Position numbers and translations under genes: made by a program. DNA of 64,000 nucleotides from Arcicella rosea. GTDB lineage: Bacteria > Bacteroidota > Bacteroidia > Cytophagales > Spirosomataceae. This document shows positions 52,966-59,878 of the stretch, in pieces. Within the stretch, counting starts at the first letter, position 1. The number at the start of each line of letters is the position of its first letter. The notes under the pieces are model-generated. The model did not search any database and had not been told where the DNA came from. It saw nothing but the letters and a program-made list of their open reading frames with translations. The DNA lies in contig NZ_JACHKT010000003.1 in NCBI RefSeq assembly GCF_014204325.1, forward strand, positions 1-64,000. The letters are read 5' to 3'.

Positions 52966-53045
52966 TTATTAGTTGAGATGGACTAATTATCCTGCATTTT
53001 CAAGGAAAGATAATTAATCAATTTGAACCAATCACGAATCACTGA
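52966..53045. repeat. Word-repeat arms (7-nt GTGATTC/GTTATCA type)
   Basis: Right-arm words on the minus strand: GTTATCA, GTGATTC, GTGATTG, GTTCAAA (53008-53050). A weaker left arm (GTTATTA, GTTGAGA) is at 52966-52980. It separates the Nif3-like and zinc-ribbon genes. Confidence 0.45.
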
Positions 53046-53053
53046 TAACAAAA

Positions 53054-54151
53054 TCAAAAATACTGTACAGGGTTTGTATTGACCTGACTTTTGAGAACCG
53101 CAAAATTACTAAATTTTTCAGACAAATACCTAACAATTAACTCCTTTGTATAAACTTCTGACTCATAATGTCCTATATCACAGATAATAATTTGATTTTC
53201 GGCATCAAAAAACTCATGATACTTATAATCTGCGGTAATAAAAACGTCTGCTCCTTGACTAATGGCATCTTTCAATAAGAATCCGCCAGCTCCTCCGCAA
53301 AGAGCAATTTTCTTAATTTCTTTGCCTAATAATGGCGTGTGTCGAATTATTTTTAATGCCATTTTACTTTTCAGCATCGTTAAGAAATCAATTTCAGATA
53401 AAGATTCTGTTAATGTTGCCACTACGCCAGAACCAACTTCTTGATTTTCGTTTTCAAGAACACTGACATAATAGGCTACTTCTTCATAAGGATGAGCCGA
53501 TTTTAAGGCTTTGATAATTTTAAATTCTTGATGAGCATCAAAAATTACTTCAATTCTATTTTCTGTTACTTCTTCGGCTTCGTTTAAAGTACCAATCACT
53601 GGATTCGCATTCCCCGATGGTGTAAATCTTCCCTTTCCTTCTACCGAAAAACTACAATTTTTATATTCGCCGATTTGTCCAGCACCAGCTTCATGAAGTG
53701 CTTCTAGCAATTTGGGAGCATTTTCTGTTGGCACAAACGTGACTAATTTCTTCAAGATTTGCTTTTTAGGGGAAAGGATGCGGACATTTTCCAAGCCCAA
53801 TTTTTCAGCAATCATAAAGTTTACGCCACCTTTTACGCTATCCAAATTGGTATGTGTTGCATAAATGGCAATATCATTTTTGATAGCGAGCATTACCGCT
53901 CGTTCTACATAATTTTTTCCATTGAAACGTTTTAAACCTTTGAAGACAATAGGATGATGTGCCACAATCAAATTACAATCTCTTTTGATGGCTTCATGGA
54001 TGATTTCTTCGGTACAATCAAGCGTGACAAGTACTCCTGAAACGGTAGTTTGTGGTGAACCAACAATTAAACCAGCATTATCATAACTTTCTTGATAAGC
54101 CAGAGGGGCGAGTTGCTCTAAATAATTGGTAATATCTTTGATGCTTGGCAT
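53054..54151 (-). CDS. Nif3-like dinuclear metal-centre protein
   Basis: A 365-aa protein of the Nif3/YbgI/DUF34 family in its long form, with a CutA1-like insert (about 130-235). Metal-binding features are I-V-A-H-H-P-I-V (H-H), A-T-H-T-N-L-D (His, Asp), and near the end C-D-I-G-H-Y-E-S-E (His, Glu). It opens I-T-N-Y-L-E-Q-L-A-P-L-A-Y-Q-E-S-Y-D-N-A-G-L-I-V-G. Members form toroidal hexamers. A GTP-cyclohydrolase-like role has been proposed for some, but the reaction here is unknown. It is probably co-transcribed with the zinc-ribbon gene. Confidence 0.93.
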   Translation of the reverse strand: MPSIKDITNYLEQLAPLAYQESYDNAGLIVGSPQTTVSGVLVTLDCTEEIIHEAIKRDCNLIVAHHPIVFKGLKRFNGKNYVERAVMLAIKNDIAIYATHTNLDSVKGGVNFMIAEKLGLENVRILSPKKQILKKLVTFVPTENAPKLLEALHEAGAGQIGEYKNCSFSVEGKGRFTPSGNANPVIGTLNEAEEVTENRIEVIFDAHQEFKIIKALKSAHPYEEVAYYVSVLENENQEVGSGVVATLTESLSEIDFLTMLKSKMALKIIRHTPLLGKEIKKIALCGGAGGFLLKDAISQGADVFITADYKYHEFFDAENQIIICDIGHYESEVYTKELIVRYLSEKFSNFAVLKSQVNTNPVQYF

Positions 54152-54192
54152 GAGTAATAACGATTGAAAATTGGATACAGCCTCAAAAATAG

Positions 54193-54222
54193 AAAAGGAG
54201 CAACAATATATTGCCCCTTTTT
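54193..54222. terminator. Terminator of the head-GIN gene
   Basis: AAAAGGAGCAA (54193-54203), loop CAATATA, TTGCCCCTTTTT (54211-54222); one mismatch in an 11-bp stem. The A-tract side serves the minus-strand gene ending at 54245. Confidence 0.7.
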
Positions 54223-54244
54223 CGATTTGGTTTAGAAATTAAAT

Positions 54245-54964
54245 TTAATCTCGTTCAACCACACTGCCTCCAGAAGTACTTCTTTCAAGCGTTGGATTTC
54301 CTCTATAACGTACATTACTTGCTCCAGAAGCTGATACTCTTAGGAATCTTATCGTATTTACTCTTACTCTGCTTGCTCCTGAAACATCTAAATTTTGTTC
54401 ATCCGTAATAAAATTGAAATTATTTACTTGTGATGAACCAGAAACAGTACCAATAATTTTTTCTCCGTCGCCATACATTGATAATTGTGAAGCACCAGAA
54501 ATATCAAAAACTAGGTTTTGTACGTCTAAGTCTGTTTTTAATTGCGAAGCACCCGACAAGTAAATGTTCAGATTTCGTAATGAAAAACCTTCAATGTATG
54601 AATTACTTGCTCCAGAAAAATCGACCATTCTTAAACTTGGCATGGTGATATTTATCACAACATTATATCTACGATTTCTATAATTCACATATTCGGCAAA
54701 CAAAGTACCGTTACGAACATACACATCTAATTCTTCAAGGTCTGCTTCGTCGCCAATGACTTCAATGCGATAAGAATTTCCTTGAATTACATTTACTTTA
54801 AAAGCATTTCTCAGTTTTATTTGGTCGAAATTTTTGAAGTTATAATAATCATGCTGTTCATAATAAGCTGGCATAGGGTCTTCGATATGAACAAAACATG
54901 AAGAAAGAGCTGAAAGCATAAATATTGAAATAGCAATTATTAAAGATTTTTGCGAGGTTTTCAT
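54245..54964 (-). CDS. Head-GIN domain (DUF2807) lipoprotein
   Basis: A 239-aa lipoprotein: signal peptide with lipobox A-L-S-S-C (Cys at about 23), then a right-handed beta-helix-like domain. The hallmark repeated phrase S-G-A-S (V-D-F-S-G-A-S-N, I-Y-L-S-G-A-S-Q, D-I-S-G-A-S-Q, V-S-G-S-S-Q, D-V-S-G-A-S-R, V-S-A-S-G-A-S-N) occurs six times and marks each turn. Head-GIN proteins are common cell-surface or periplasmic proteins of Bacteroidota, and binding or adhesion is suspected. It is monocistronic. Confidence 0.9.
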   Translation of the reverse strand: MKTSQKSLIIAISIFMLSALSSCFVHIEDPMPAYYEQHDYYNFKNFDQIKLRNAFKVNVIQGNSYRIEVIGDEADLEELDVYVRNGTLFAEYVNYRNRRYNVVINITMPSLRMVDFSGASNSYIEGFSLRNLNIYLSGASQLKTDLDVQNLVFDISGASQLSMYGDGEKIIGTVSGSSQVNNFNFITDEQNLDVSGASRVRVNTIRFLRVSASGASNVRYRGNPTLERSTSGGSVVERD

Positions 54965-55087
54965 AAAATTGACAGTTTAAGTTTTATGTTTGTGAAGTAT
55001 AGACAATAGGAAGAGTTTTGTCCCCTACATAGTTTATCAGAATAAGCTTTAATTAACAAACCATTAACATTTTACCCTTAGAAACTT

Positions 55088-55525
55088 ATGAAAGTACGTC
55101 CAAGTGTAGCCATTATAGAAAATGAAAAGGTATTATTGATGCGTTATCGTTACGGCGATACGGATGTTTTTAATTTACCCGGTGGAAATGTAGATGCTGG
55201 CGAAACGCTTACAGATACACTTATCAGAGAATTACAAGAAGAATTAGGCATACAAATTGCCGTTGGAGCAATGCTGGTAGCTGGCGAAGTAATTTTGCCA
55301 CAACAAAAAACAGATGTATTACACTGTGTTTTCAAAGCAAGCATTATAGCAGGAATCCCTGCACTAAATGCCAAAGAAACCTCTGCATTAGAAGTCCTTT
55401 GGCAACCAATTACTTCATTAAATCAATTGGCGATGTACCCGAATGTAGGAGATGATTTACAAGTAATTTTATCAGAAAATAAAGGTTTTGAATATCTGGG
55501 AAGATTAGACCAAGTTTGGTATTGA
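55088..55525 (+). CDS. NUDIX hydrolase
   Basis: A 145-aa protein with a complete Nudix box: G33-x5-E39-x7-R47-E48-L-Q-E51-E52-L-G54-I55 (GGNVDAGETLTDTLIRELQE region). It hydrolyses a nucleoside diphosphate linked to another group, needing Mg2+. The substrate (for example an ADP-sugar, ADP-ribose or oxidised nucleotide) is not evident. The family-wide F-N-L-P-G-G start of the box is intact. It is a single gene, divergent from the head-GIN gene. Confidence 0.9.
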   Translation: MKVRPSVAIIENEKVLLMRYRYGDTDVFNLPGGNVDAGETLTDTLIRELQEELGIQIAVGAMLVAGEVILPQQKTDVLHCVFKASIIAGIPALNAKETSALEVLWQPITSLNQLAMYPNVGDDLQVILSENKGFEYLGRLDQVWY

Positions 55526-55538
55526 TAAGTATTTAGTT

Positions 55539-55603
55539 AAACCTATAAGGATTAATATAATGAACTAAAAATAAGAGATTTAACCTCAAATCCTTATAGG
55601 TTT
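55539..55603. terminator. Long inverted repeat between NUDIX and SDR genes
   Basis: AAACCTATAAGGATT (55539-55553) is exactly complementary to AATCCTTATAGGTTT (55589-55603), with a 35-nt loop. It lies between convergent genes and could act as a terminator for both, though it lacks a long T-run. Confidence 0.55.
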
Positions 55604-55651
55604 AAATTCTCAATTTATTTTTTCTTAATACTGACTTCGGATAAACCAAGA

Positions 55652-56440
55652 TTACATACAAGTCAATCTTCCACCATCCACAGGCAAATTCACTCCATTG
55701 ATATAAGCAGCGGCAGGACTACACAAAAAAGCTACCGCTGCTCCGAACTCTTCTGCTTCGCCGAATCTTCCTGCTGGAATATCCGATTGAAATACTTTTT
55801 CCATTTCCTCTTTAGCCAAACCTACGGCATTGGCTCTGGCATTTACCACAAAGTCTAAACGTGCTGTTTTGGTATAACCGGGCAAAACATTGTTGACGGT
55901 AATACCGAATTGCCCTAATTCGTTTGCCAAGGTTTTTGACCAAGAAGCCACCGCTCCACGAGTAGTATTCGATACGCCCAAGCCATTGATGGGTTGTTTT
56001 ACCGAAGTAGAAATCACATTAATGATTCTACCAAAACCTGCTGATTTCATACTGGGTACGCAGGCTTGCACCAAAATATGATTACAAATTAAATGATTAG
56101 AAAATGCCTGTGTAAATTCTTCAATCTTAGCCTCTAAAATCGCTCCGCCTGCTGGGCCGCCCGTATTATTCACCAAAATATGAACGCTTGGATTTGCCTC
56201 AAGATGTTTTTCAATCCCCGCTTTTACTTCTTCTGGTTTTGAAAAATCTGCGACAAAATAAGTATGTTGCTGCCCTTTTGAACTATCCAAGCTTTTAAGA
56301 GTTTCCTTGAGTGAGTCTTCGTTTCGAGCAACCAAAGTTACGTTTGCTCCAAGTAAAGCTAATTCAATAGCCGAAGCTCGCCCAAGTCCTTGCGTACTGC
56401 CACATACGATGGCGTTTTTATCAGTTAAATCTAAATTCAT
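55652..56440 (-). CDS. SDR family oxidoreductase with atypical active site
   Basis: A 262-aa short-chain dehydrogenase. The Rossmann start is A-I-V-C-G-S-T-Q-G-L-G-R-A (8-20), with N-N-T-G-G-P as the N-A-G-equivalent strand. The usual catalytic Ser…Tyr-x3-Lys is replaced: V-I-S-T-S-V-K-Q-P-I-N-G-L-G-V-S-N-T-T-R has S and R where Tyr and Lys are expected. The subgroup (3-oxoacyl reductase-like SDRs without Tyr) is known, and its activity is uncertain. The NAD(P)-binding region looks intact, so it may bind cofactor and act differently, or not catalyse. Confidence 0.88.
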   Translation of the reverse strand: MNLDLTDKNAIVCGSTQGLGRASAIELALLGANVTLVARNEDSLKETLKSLDSSKGQQHTYFVADFSKPEEVKAGIEKHLEANPSVHILVNNTGGPAGGAILEAKIEEFTQAFSNHLICNHILVQACVPSMKSAGFGRIINVISTSVKQPINGLGVSNTTRGAVASWSKTLANELGQFGITVNNVLPGYTKTARLDFVVNARANAVGLAKEEMEKVFQSDIPAGRFGEAEEFGAAVAFLCSPAAAYINGVNLPVDGGRLTCM

Positions 56441-56488
56441 GTTTTGAAGAAATTAAATATATTACACTACTTTTACTCGTGGATATGA

Positions 56489-56522
56489 TTATCTCATAAA
56501 CTCTAAACTCATAAACTTTCAA
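56489..56522. repeat. Word-repeat arm (GTTTATGA/GTTTAGA type), one-sided
   Basis: On the minus strand: GTTGAAA, GTTTATGA, GTTTAGA, GTTTATGA, GATAAT. It is placed just upstream of the methyltransferase start codon. A left partner is not visible. Confidence 0.45.
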
Positions 56523-56543
56523 CGACTATTCACCAACAAAGAT

Positions 56544-57257
56544 ATGCCAGATTTATCATTTAGAAGTACAGAAAAAGAACTGATTGACGACTTAGATTTA
56601 GATAACGATGCACTCCGTCAGAATTTGGAAGAATTGGCAATCATCAATCAATACTTGGGTGGAAACCAAGTAACAATTAGTGGATTAGCAACTGTGCTAA
56701 AGGCTTCAAACCCAACAAAAAATACTTATAAAATAGCAGATTTGGGCTGTGGCGGAGGAGATATGTTGATGGTAATAGCTAAATGGGCAAGGAAAAAGCA
56801 ATTAAAAACAACTCTGATTGGCATTGATGCCAACGATTTTATGATTGAATTTGCCCAAAAAAGAACGGCTCAATTTCCAGAAATAACCTATTTACATCAA
56901 AATATTTTTGCGAAAGCATTTCAAGAACATTCTTTTGATATTGTTATGATGACACTCTTTTGTCATCATTTTGACGATGAAAGTTTAGTCAAATTACTCC
57001 AACAACTCAAACAGCAAAGTCGTATAGCAATTGTGATTAACGATATACACCGACATTGGTTTGCCTATCATTCCATCGCTTGGATTACCAAATTATTCTT
57101 AAAATCATACTTAGTAAAAAACGACGCTAAGCTTTCAGTGTGGCGAGCCTTCCGAAAATCAGATTTAGAAAACATCATTCAACAGGCAGGTTTCACTCGT
57201 TTTTCTATCAAATGGAAATGGGCTTTTCGTTGGGAAGTGGTTTTGTTTTGTGAGTAA
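56544..57257 (+). CDS. Class I SAM-dependent methyltransferase
   Basis: A 237-aa methyltransferase: K-I-A-D-L-G-C-G-G-G-D-M-L (SAM loop), L-I-G-I-D-A-N (acidic ribose ligand), V-M-M-T-L-F-C-H-H-F. Similar proteins in Bacteroidota, starting with a P-x-L-x-x-R-S-x-E-x-E-x-x-D-D segment, often sit beside type III polyketide synthase and FAD oxidoreductase genes (from memory); neither is here. It is probably a small-molecule or polyketide methyltransferase, at present an isolated gene. The ATPase/nuclease pair follows on the same strand after 93 bp. Confidence 0.82.
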   Translation: MPDLSFRSTEKELIDDLDLDNDALRQNLEELAIINQYLGGNQVTISGLATVLKASNPTKNTYKIADLGCGGGDMLMVIAKWARKKQLKTTLIGIDANDFMIEFAQKRTAQFPEITYLHQNIFAKAFQEHSFDIVMMTLFCHHFDDESLVKLLQQLKQQSRIAIVINDIHRHWFAYHSIAWITKLFLKSYLVKNDAKLSVWRAFRKSDLENIIQQAGFTRFSIKWKWAFRWEVVLFCE

Positions 57258-57350
57258 GAAAGTAGTTTGTTACTAGATATGCAATCAATTCCTATTTTAT
57301 GTACATTTACATCCCGAATAAGAATATTTTTAGTTAAAATAACCTTTGTG

Positions 57351-58763
57351 ATGCAAAAAATTGTAGTCAAAAATTTTAGACAAATTACCTCCGCAGAAAT
57401 TGAGATTAAAAATATCTTATTCCTCATCGGAGAACAAGCCAGTGGAAAAAGTACTCTAGCTAAGTTAATCTACTTTTTCAAATCGTTGAAGGAAGATTAT
57501 TTTAATTTGATTTATGAAAATGCGAAAGAATCAAATGAAGTTTTAGCTACTCAATTTGTGAATAAAATTCAAGATAAGTTTAAAGTTTATTTTGGATATA
57601 CTTCTGAGTTAGAAAATGATTTTGAAATAGTATTTTACTACAATATCCATACAGTAGATGTAAAACAAAATCCATTTTTGAAACTATGCAAAAAGAATAA
57701 TAGTTTAAACGTTGAGTTTGAGGGAAAGTATTTTAATAAGATAAATAAACAAACAGGATTACTTATTAAAGAGATTAATGCCTTTGCCAATAGTCAGACT
57801 AAGCCAAGTGAAAACAATTATATTGTGTTGGAAAGAGCCAAAACAAGAATGATTAATGGAATATCAAAAAAAGTGAATATTTTATTTCATGATGATTATG
57901 TTCCTATGTTTTTTCCAGCAGGGCGAAATATTACGGTATCATATCCTGAACAATTTCAAACCTTATTTTTTGGAAATTTATATAATACACCGAAATCAAA
58001 TGAAGAAACACCTAAATCTGCTGACATGCACTTGATGAAGGCTTTTATATTACATTCTAAATTTTTGTATGATTATTTTAAAAGTAATAATTTCGATTTA
58101 CTGATTAATAATAATGAGCAAGAGTTTATTTCAAATAGAATATTATCTTTTTTCAAAATAAATGCAGAGTACATTTTACAAGGTAAATACGACAATTCGG
58201 ATGGAGTAGAGAAAATAGTATATAATTCCTTGTTAAACAAATCAGTGACATTAAATGCAGCTTCCTCAGGTCAGCAAGAAGCAATTCGAGTTATACAAGA
58301 TTTATTTTATTTATTGTATGAAAATCAAAAATCATTCAGAATAATAGAAGAACCAGAAGCTCATTTGTACCCGAAAGCCCAAAAGAAGTTAATGGAATTA
58401 TTAGCTTTAGTAATTAATAAAACTCAAAGTCAAGTTATTATTACAACTCACAGTCCCTATGTACTAAGCATTTTGAATAATTTATTGATGTACTCAGAAG
58501 TTACCAAAAATAGACCTACCGCAATTAGTAGTATTGTAAATCACTTTGGTACTGGAAATTTAGATGAACAAAAGAATGAACGTATTAATATTTTACCTGA
58601 TGAGGTAAGAGCTTATGCACTTTCATTCAATGATCAAATATATTGTCACTCAATTATTGATGCAGAAACAGGACTGATTGGAGAAAATTATTTAGACTCT
58701 ATTACAGAAGAATTAAATAATGATTTTGATACACTTTATTCCTTAAATTTCTCAAAAAATTAG
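57351..58763 (+). CDS. AAA/ABC-type ATPase (OLD-like, AAA_21), candidate defence protein
   Basis: A 470-aa ATPase from the Met at 57351 (MQKIVVKNFRQITSAEIEIK, a standard family opening; an upstream frame extends 28 residues without similarity). Walker A is GEQASGKST (27-35), an ABC-like signature is SSGQQ (305-309), Walker B is IIEEPEAHLYP (331-341) and the switch His is in TTHSP (H367). There is no TOPRIM domain as in OLD or GajA. The adjacent gene, 3 bp on, encodes a PD-(D/E)XK-like protein. Paired ATPase-nuclease modules of this type are common in anti-phage defence. The gene is markedly AT-rich. Confidence 0.85.
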   Translation: MQKIVVKNFRQITSAEIEIKNILFLIGEQASGKSTLAKLIYFFKSLKEDYFNLIYENAKESNEVLATQFVNKIQDKFKVYFGYTSELENDFEIVFYYNIHTVDVKQNPFLKLCKKNNSLNVEFEGKYFNKINKQTGLLIKEINAFANSQTKPSENNYIVLERAKTRMINGISKKVNILFHDDYVPMFFPAGRNITVSYPEQFQTLFFGNLYNTPKSNEETPKSADMHLMKAFILHSKFLYDYFKSNNFDLLINNNEQEFISNRILSFFKINAEYILQGKYDNSDGVEKIVYNSLLNKSVTLNAASSGQQEAIRVIQDLFYLLYENQKSFRIIEEPEAHLYPKAQKKLMELLALVINKTQSQVIITTHSPYVLSILNNLLMYSEVTKNRPTAISSIVNHFGTGNLDEQKNERINILPDEVRAYALSFNDQIYCHSIIDAETGLIGENYLDSITEELNNDFDTLYSLNFSKN

Positions 58764-58766
58764 GCT

Positions 58767-59372
58767 ATGAAAGAACAGTTTATAAATGATTTGACTGACA
58801 GATTCCCTGAACATAGTTTTACTAAAACATCTTCCAAAAAAACACCTCTTTATATTTACGAAGTTAGTGGATTGAGTAATTTAGAGCACACTATCAAGTT
58901 TACCATTATGACAGAGAGTGAACCTCAAGAGCGGAATCTCAAGGTCATTAATATGCTAAATCAAAACCCTATTACACATATTTGTATTGACGGTGATTTT
59001 ATCAATTACGGTCAGGAAAAATATGACTATAACAGTACTAATAAAAAAGATGGCAGACCCGACTGTATAGTCTTTGATGAAAAGACTTTTTTATTTGTAG
59101 AATTGAAATTGAATCAGGAAGATACAAGTTTTGATAAAGAAAAATCAAAATGGAATCGTTTTTTCGATGGAGTGACACAAATAGAGAATTTTGTCTCTTT
59201 CCTTAGAGATAACAACTTTGAAATAAAAGATTACTTTCCAAATATCAATGCTATTCTTTGTATGCGTTTTGAACCAAAATTTTCAAGTAATACGGCACGA
59301 AATCGAGAAAAATACGCCCGCTCTCTGAAGCTAGGGTTTGAGATTAAGGCACTTAACTATTTTGAGTTTTAA
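58767..59372 (+). CDS. PD-(D/E)XK-like nuclease candidate, partner of the ATPase
   Basis: A 201-aa cytosolic protein with no obvious family. The core G-R-P-D-C-I-V-F-D-E-K-T-F-L-F-V-E-L-K-L-N gives P-D99-x12-E112-L-K114, the spacing of the PD-(D/E)XK nuclease active site (D…ExK), with strands on both sides. Two basic/aromatic helices follow (…KWNRFFDGVTQIENFVSFL…). It starts 3 bp after the ATPase stop codon, so the two are translated together. The function (for instance cutting invader DNA when triggered by the ATPase) is inference. Confidence 0.72.
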   Translation: MKEQFINDLTDRFPEHSFTKTSSKKTPLYIYEVSGLSNLEHTIKFTIMTESEPQERNLKVINMLNQNPITHICIDGDFINYGQEKYDYNSTNKKDGRPDCIVFDEKTFLFVELKLNQEDTSFDKEKSKWNRFFDGVTQIENFVSFLRDNNFEIKDYFPNINAILCMRFEPKFSSNTARNREKYARSLKLGFEIKALNYFEF

Positions 59373-59462
59373 TATTATTAACTGCTTACACATTCTCATG
59401 GTACAATTAAACAACAATAAATCTTCCATAAACTTTTCAATGAAATTCCTAACTCATAAATT

Positions 59463-59678
59463 CGGAGCTTCAGCTCACCCAAACTGTATCGTAACTCAAA
59501 TTTTCTGTATTACGATACAGTTTTAGTGAGTCGTAATACAGAAAATCGGAGTTAAAGCTCGCTCAAACTGTATTGAAGCTCAGAGAATCCGAGTCAGTAC
59601 TCAGAAATGCTGACTTGTTACTCAGAAAAAGTGAGCTTTAATGCACGAATACAGAGTTAAAGCTCATTCAAACTGTGT
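59463..59678 (+). repeat. Repeat array with three 27-nt copies and overlapping hairpins
   Basis: Direct copies at 59463-59489, 59547-59573 and 59652-59678 (CGGAGTTAAAGCTC-NN-TCAAACTGTAT type), spaced 84 and 105 nt. Between them are inverted copies of TTAAAGCTCAC (59631-59641) and the word ACTCAGAAA twice. The spacer 59373-59878 otherwise contains only the palindrome at 59708. Confidence 0.7.
59481..59546 (+). other. Two mutually exclusive hairpins
   Basis: Hairpin 1: AAACTGTATCGTAA (59481-59494) with TTACGATACAGTTT (59510-59523), 14 bp. Hairpin 2: ATTTTCTGTATTACGA (59500-59515) with TCGTAATACAGAAAAT (59531-59546), 16 bp. Both are perfect and both need 59510-59515, so only one can form at a time, as in attenuators or switches. 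Confidence 0.6.
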
Positions 59679-59707
59679 TATGATAGGGGAGTCTGTGGGA
59701 GTGTTCC

Positions 59708-59770
59708 CTCATGGCATGACAGACAGAATACCTTGATGCCCTAAATAACCTAATGAGTCGTGGCATGAGT
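59708..59770. repeat. ACTCATGGCATGA palindromic repeat, copy 4
   Basis: CTCATGGCATGACAGACAGA … TAATGAGTCGTGGCATGAGT. It is the reverse orientation of copy 1 (13822-13868), with about 20 nt of extra sequence in the middle. Confidence 0.6.
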
Positions 59771-59878
59771 ATTTTAGTGTATTTGCCCAACTTATAGAAC
59801 AGGATTATCGGATATAAGTATTAGCTTTAATTTGTTTAAAAACAATCAGCTTTTCATCTTTAATCATCTTCTTCGGTA

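Noticed and set aside
59463-59678. Three 27-nt direct repeats as a mini-CRISPR
   Set aside because: Repeat copies differ by several bases, spacing is irregular (84 and 105 nt), and the intervals contain inverted copies of the same words.
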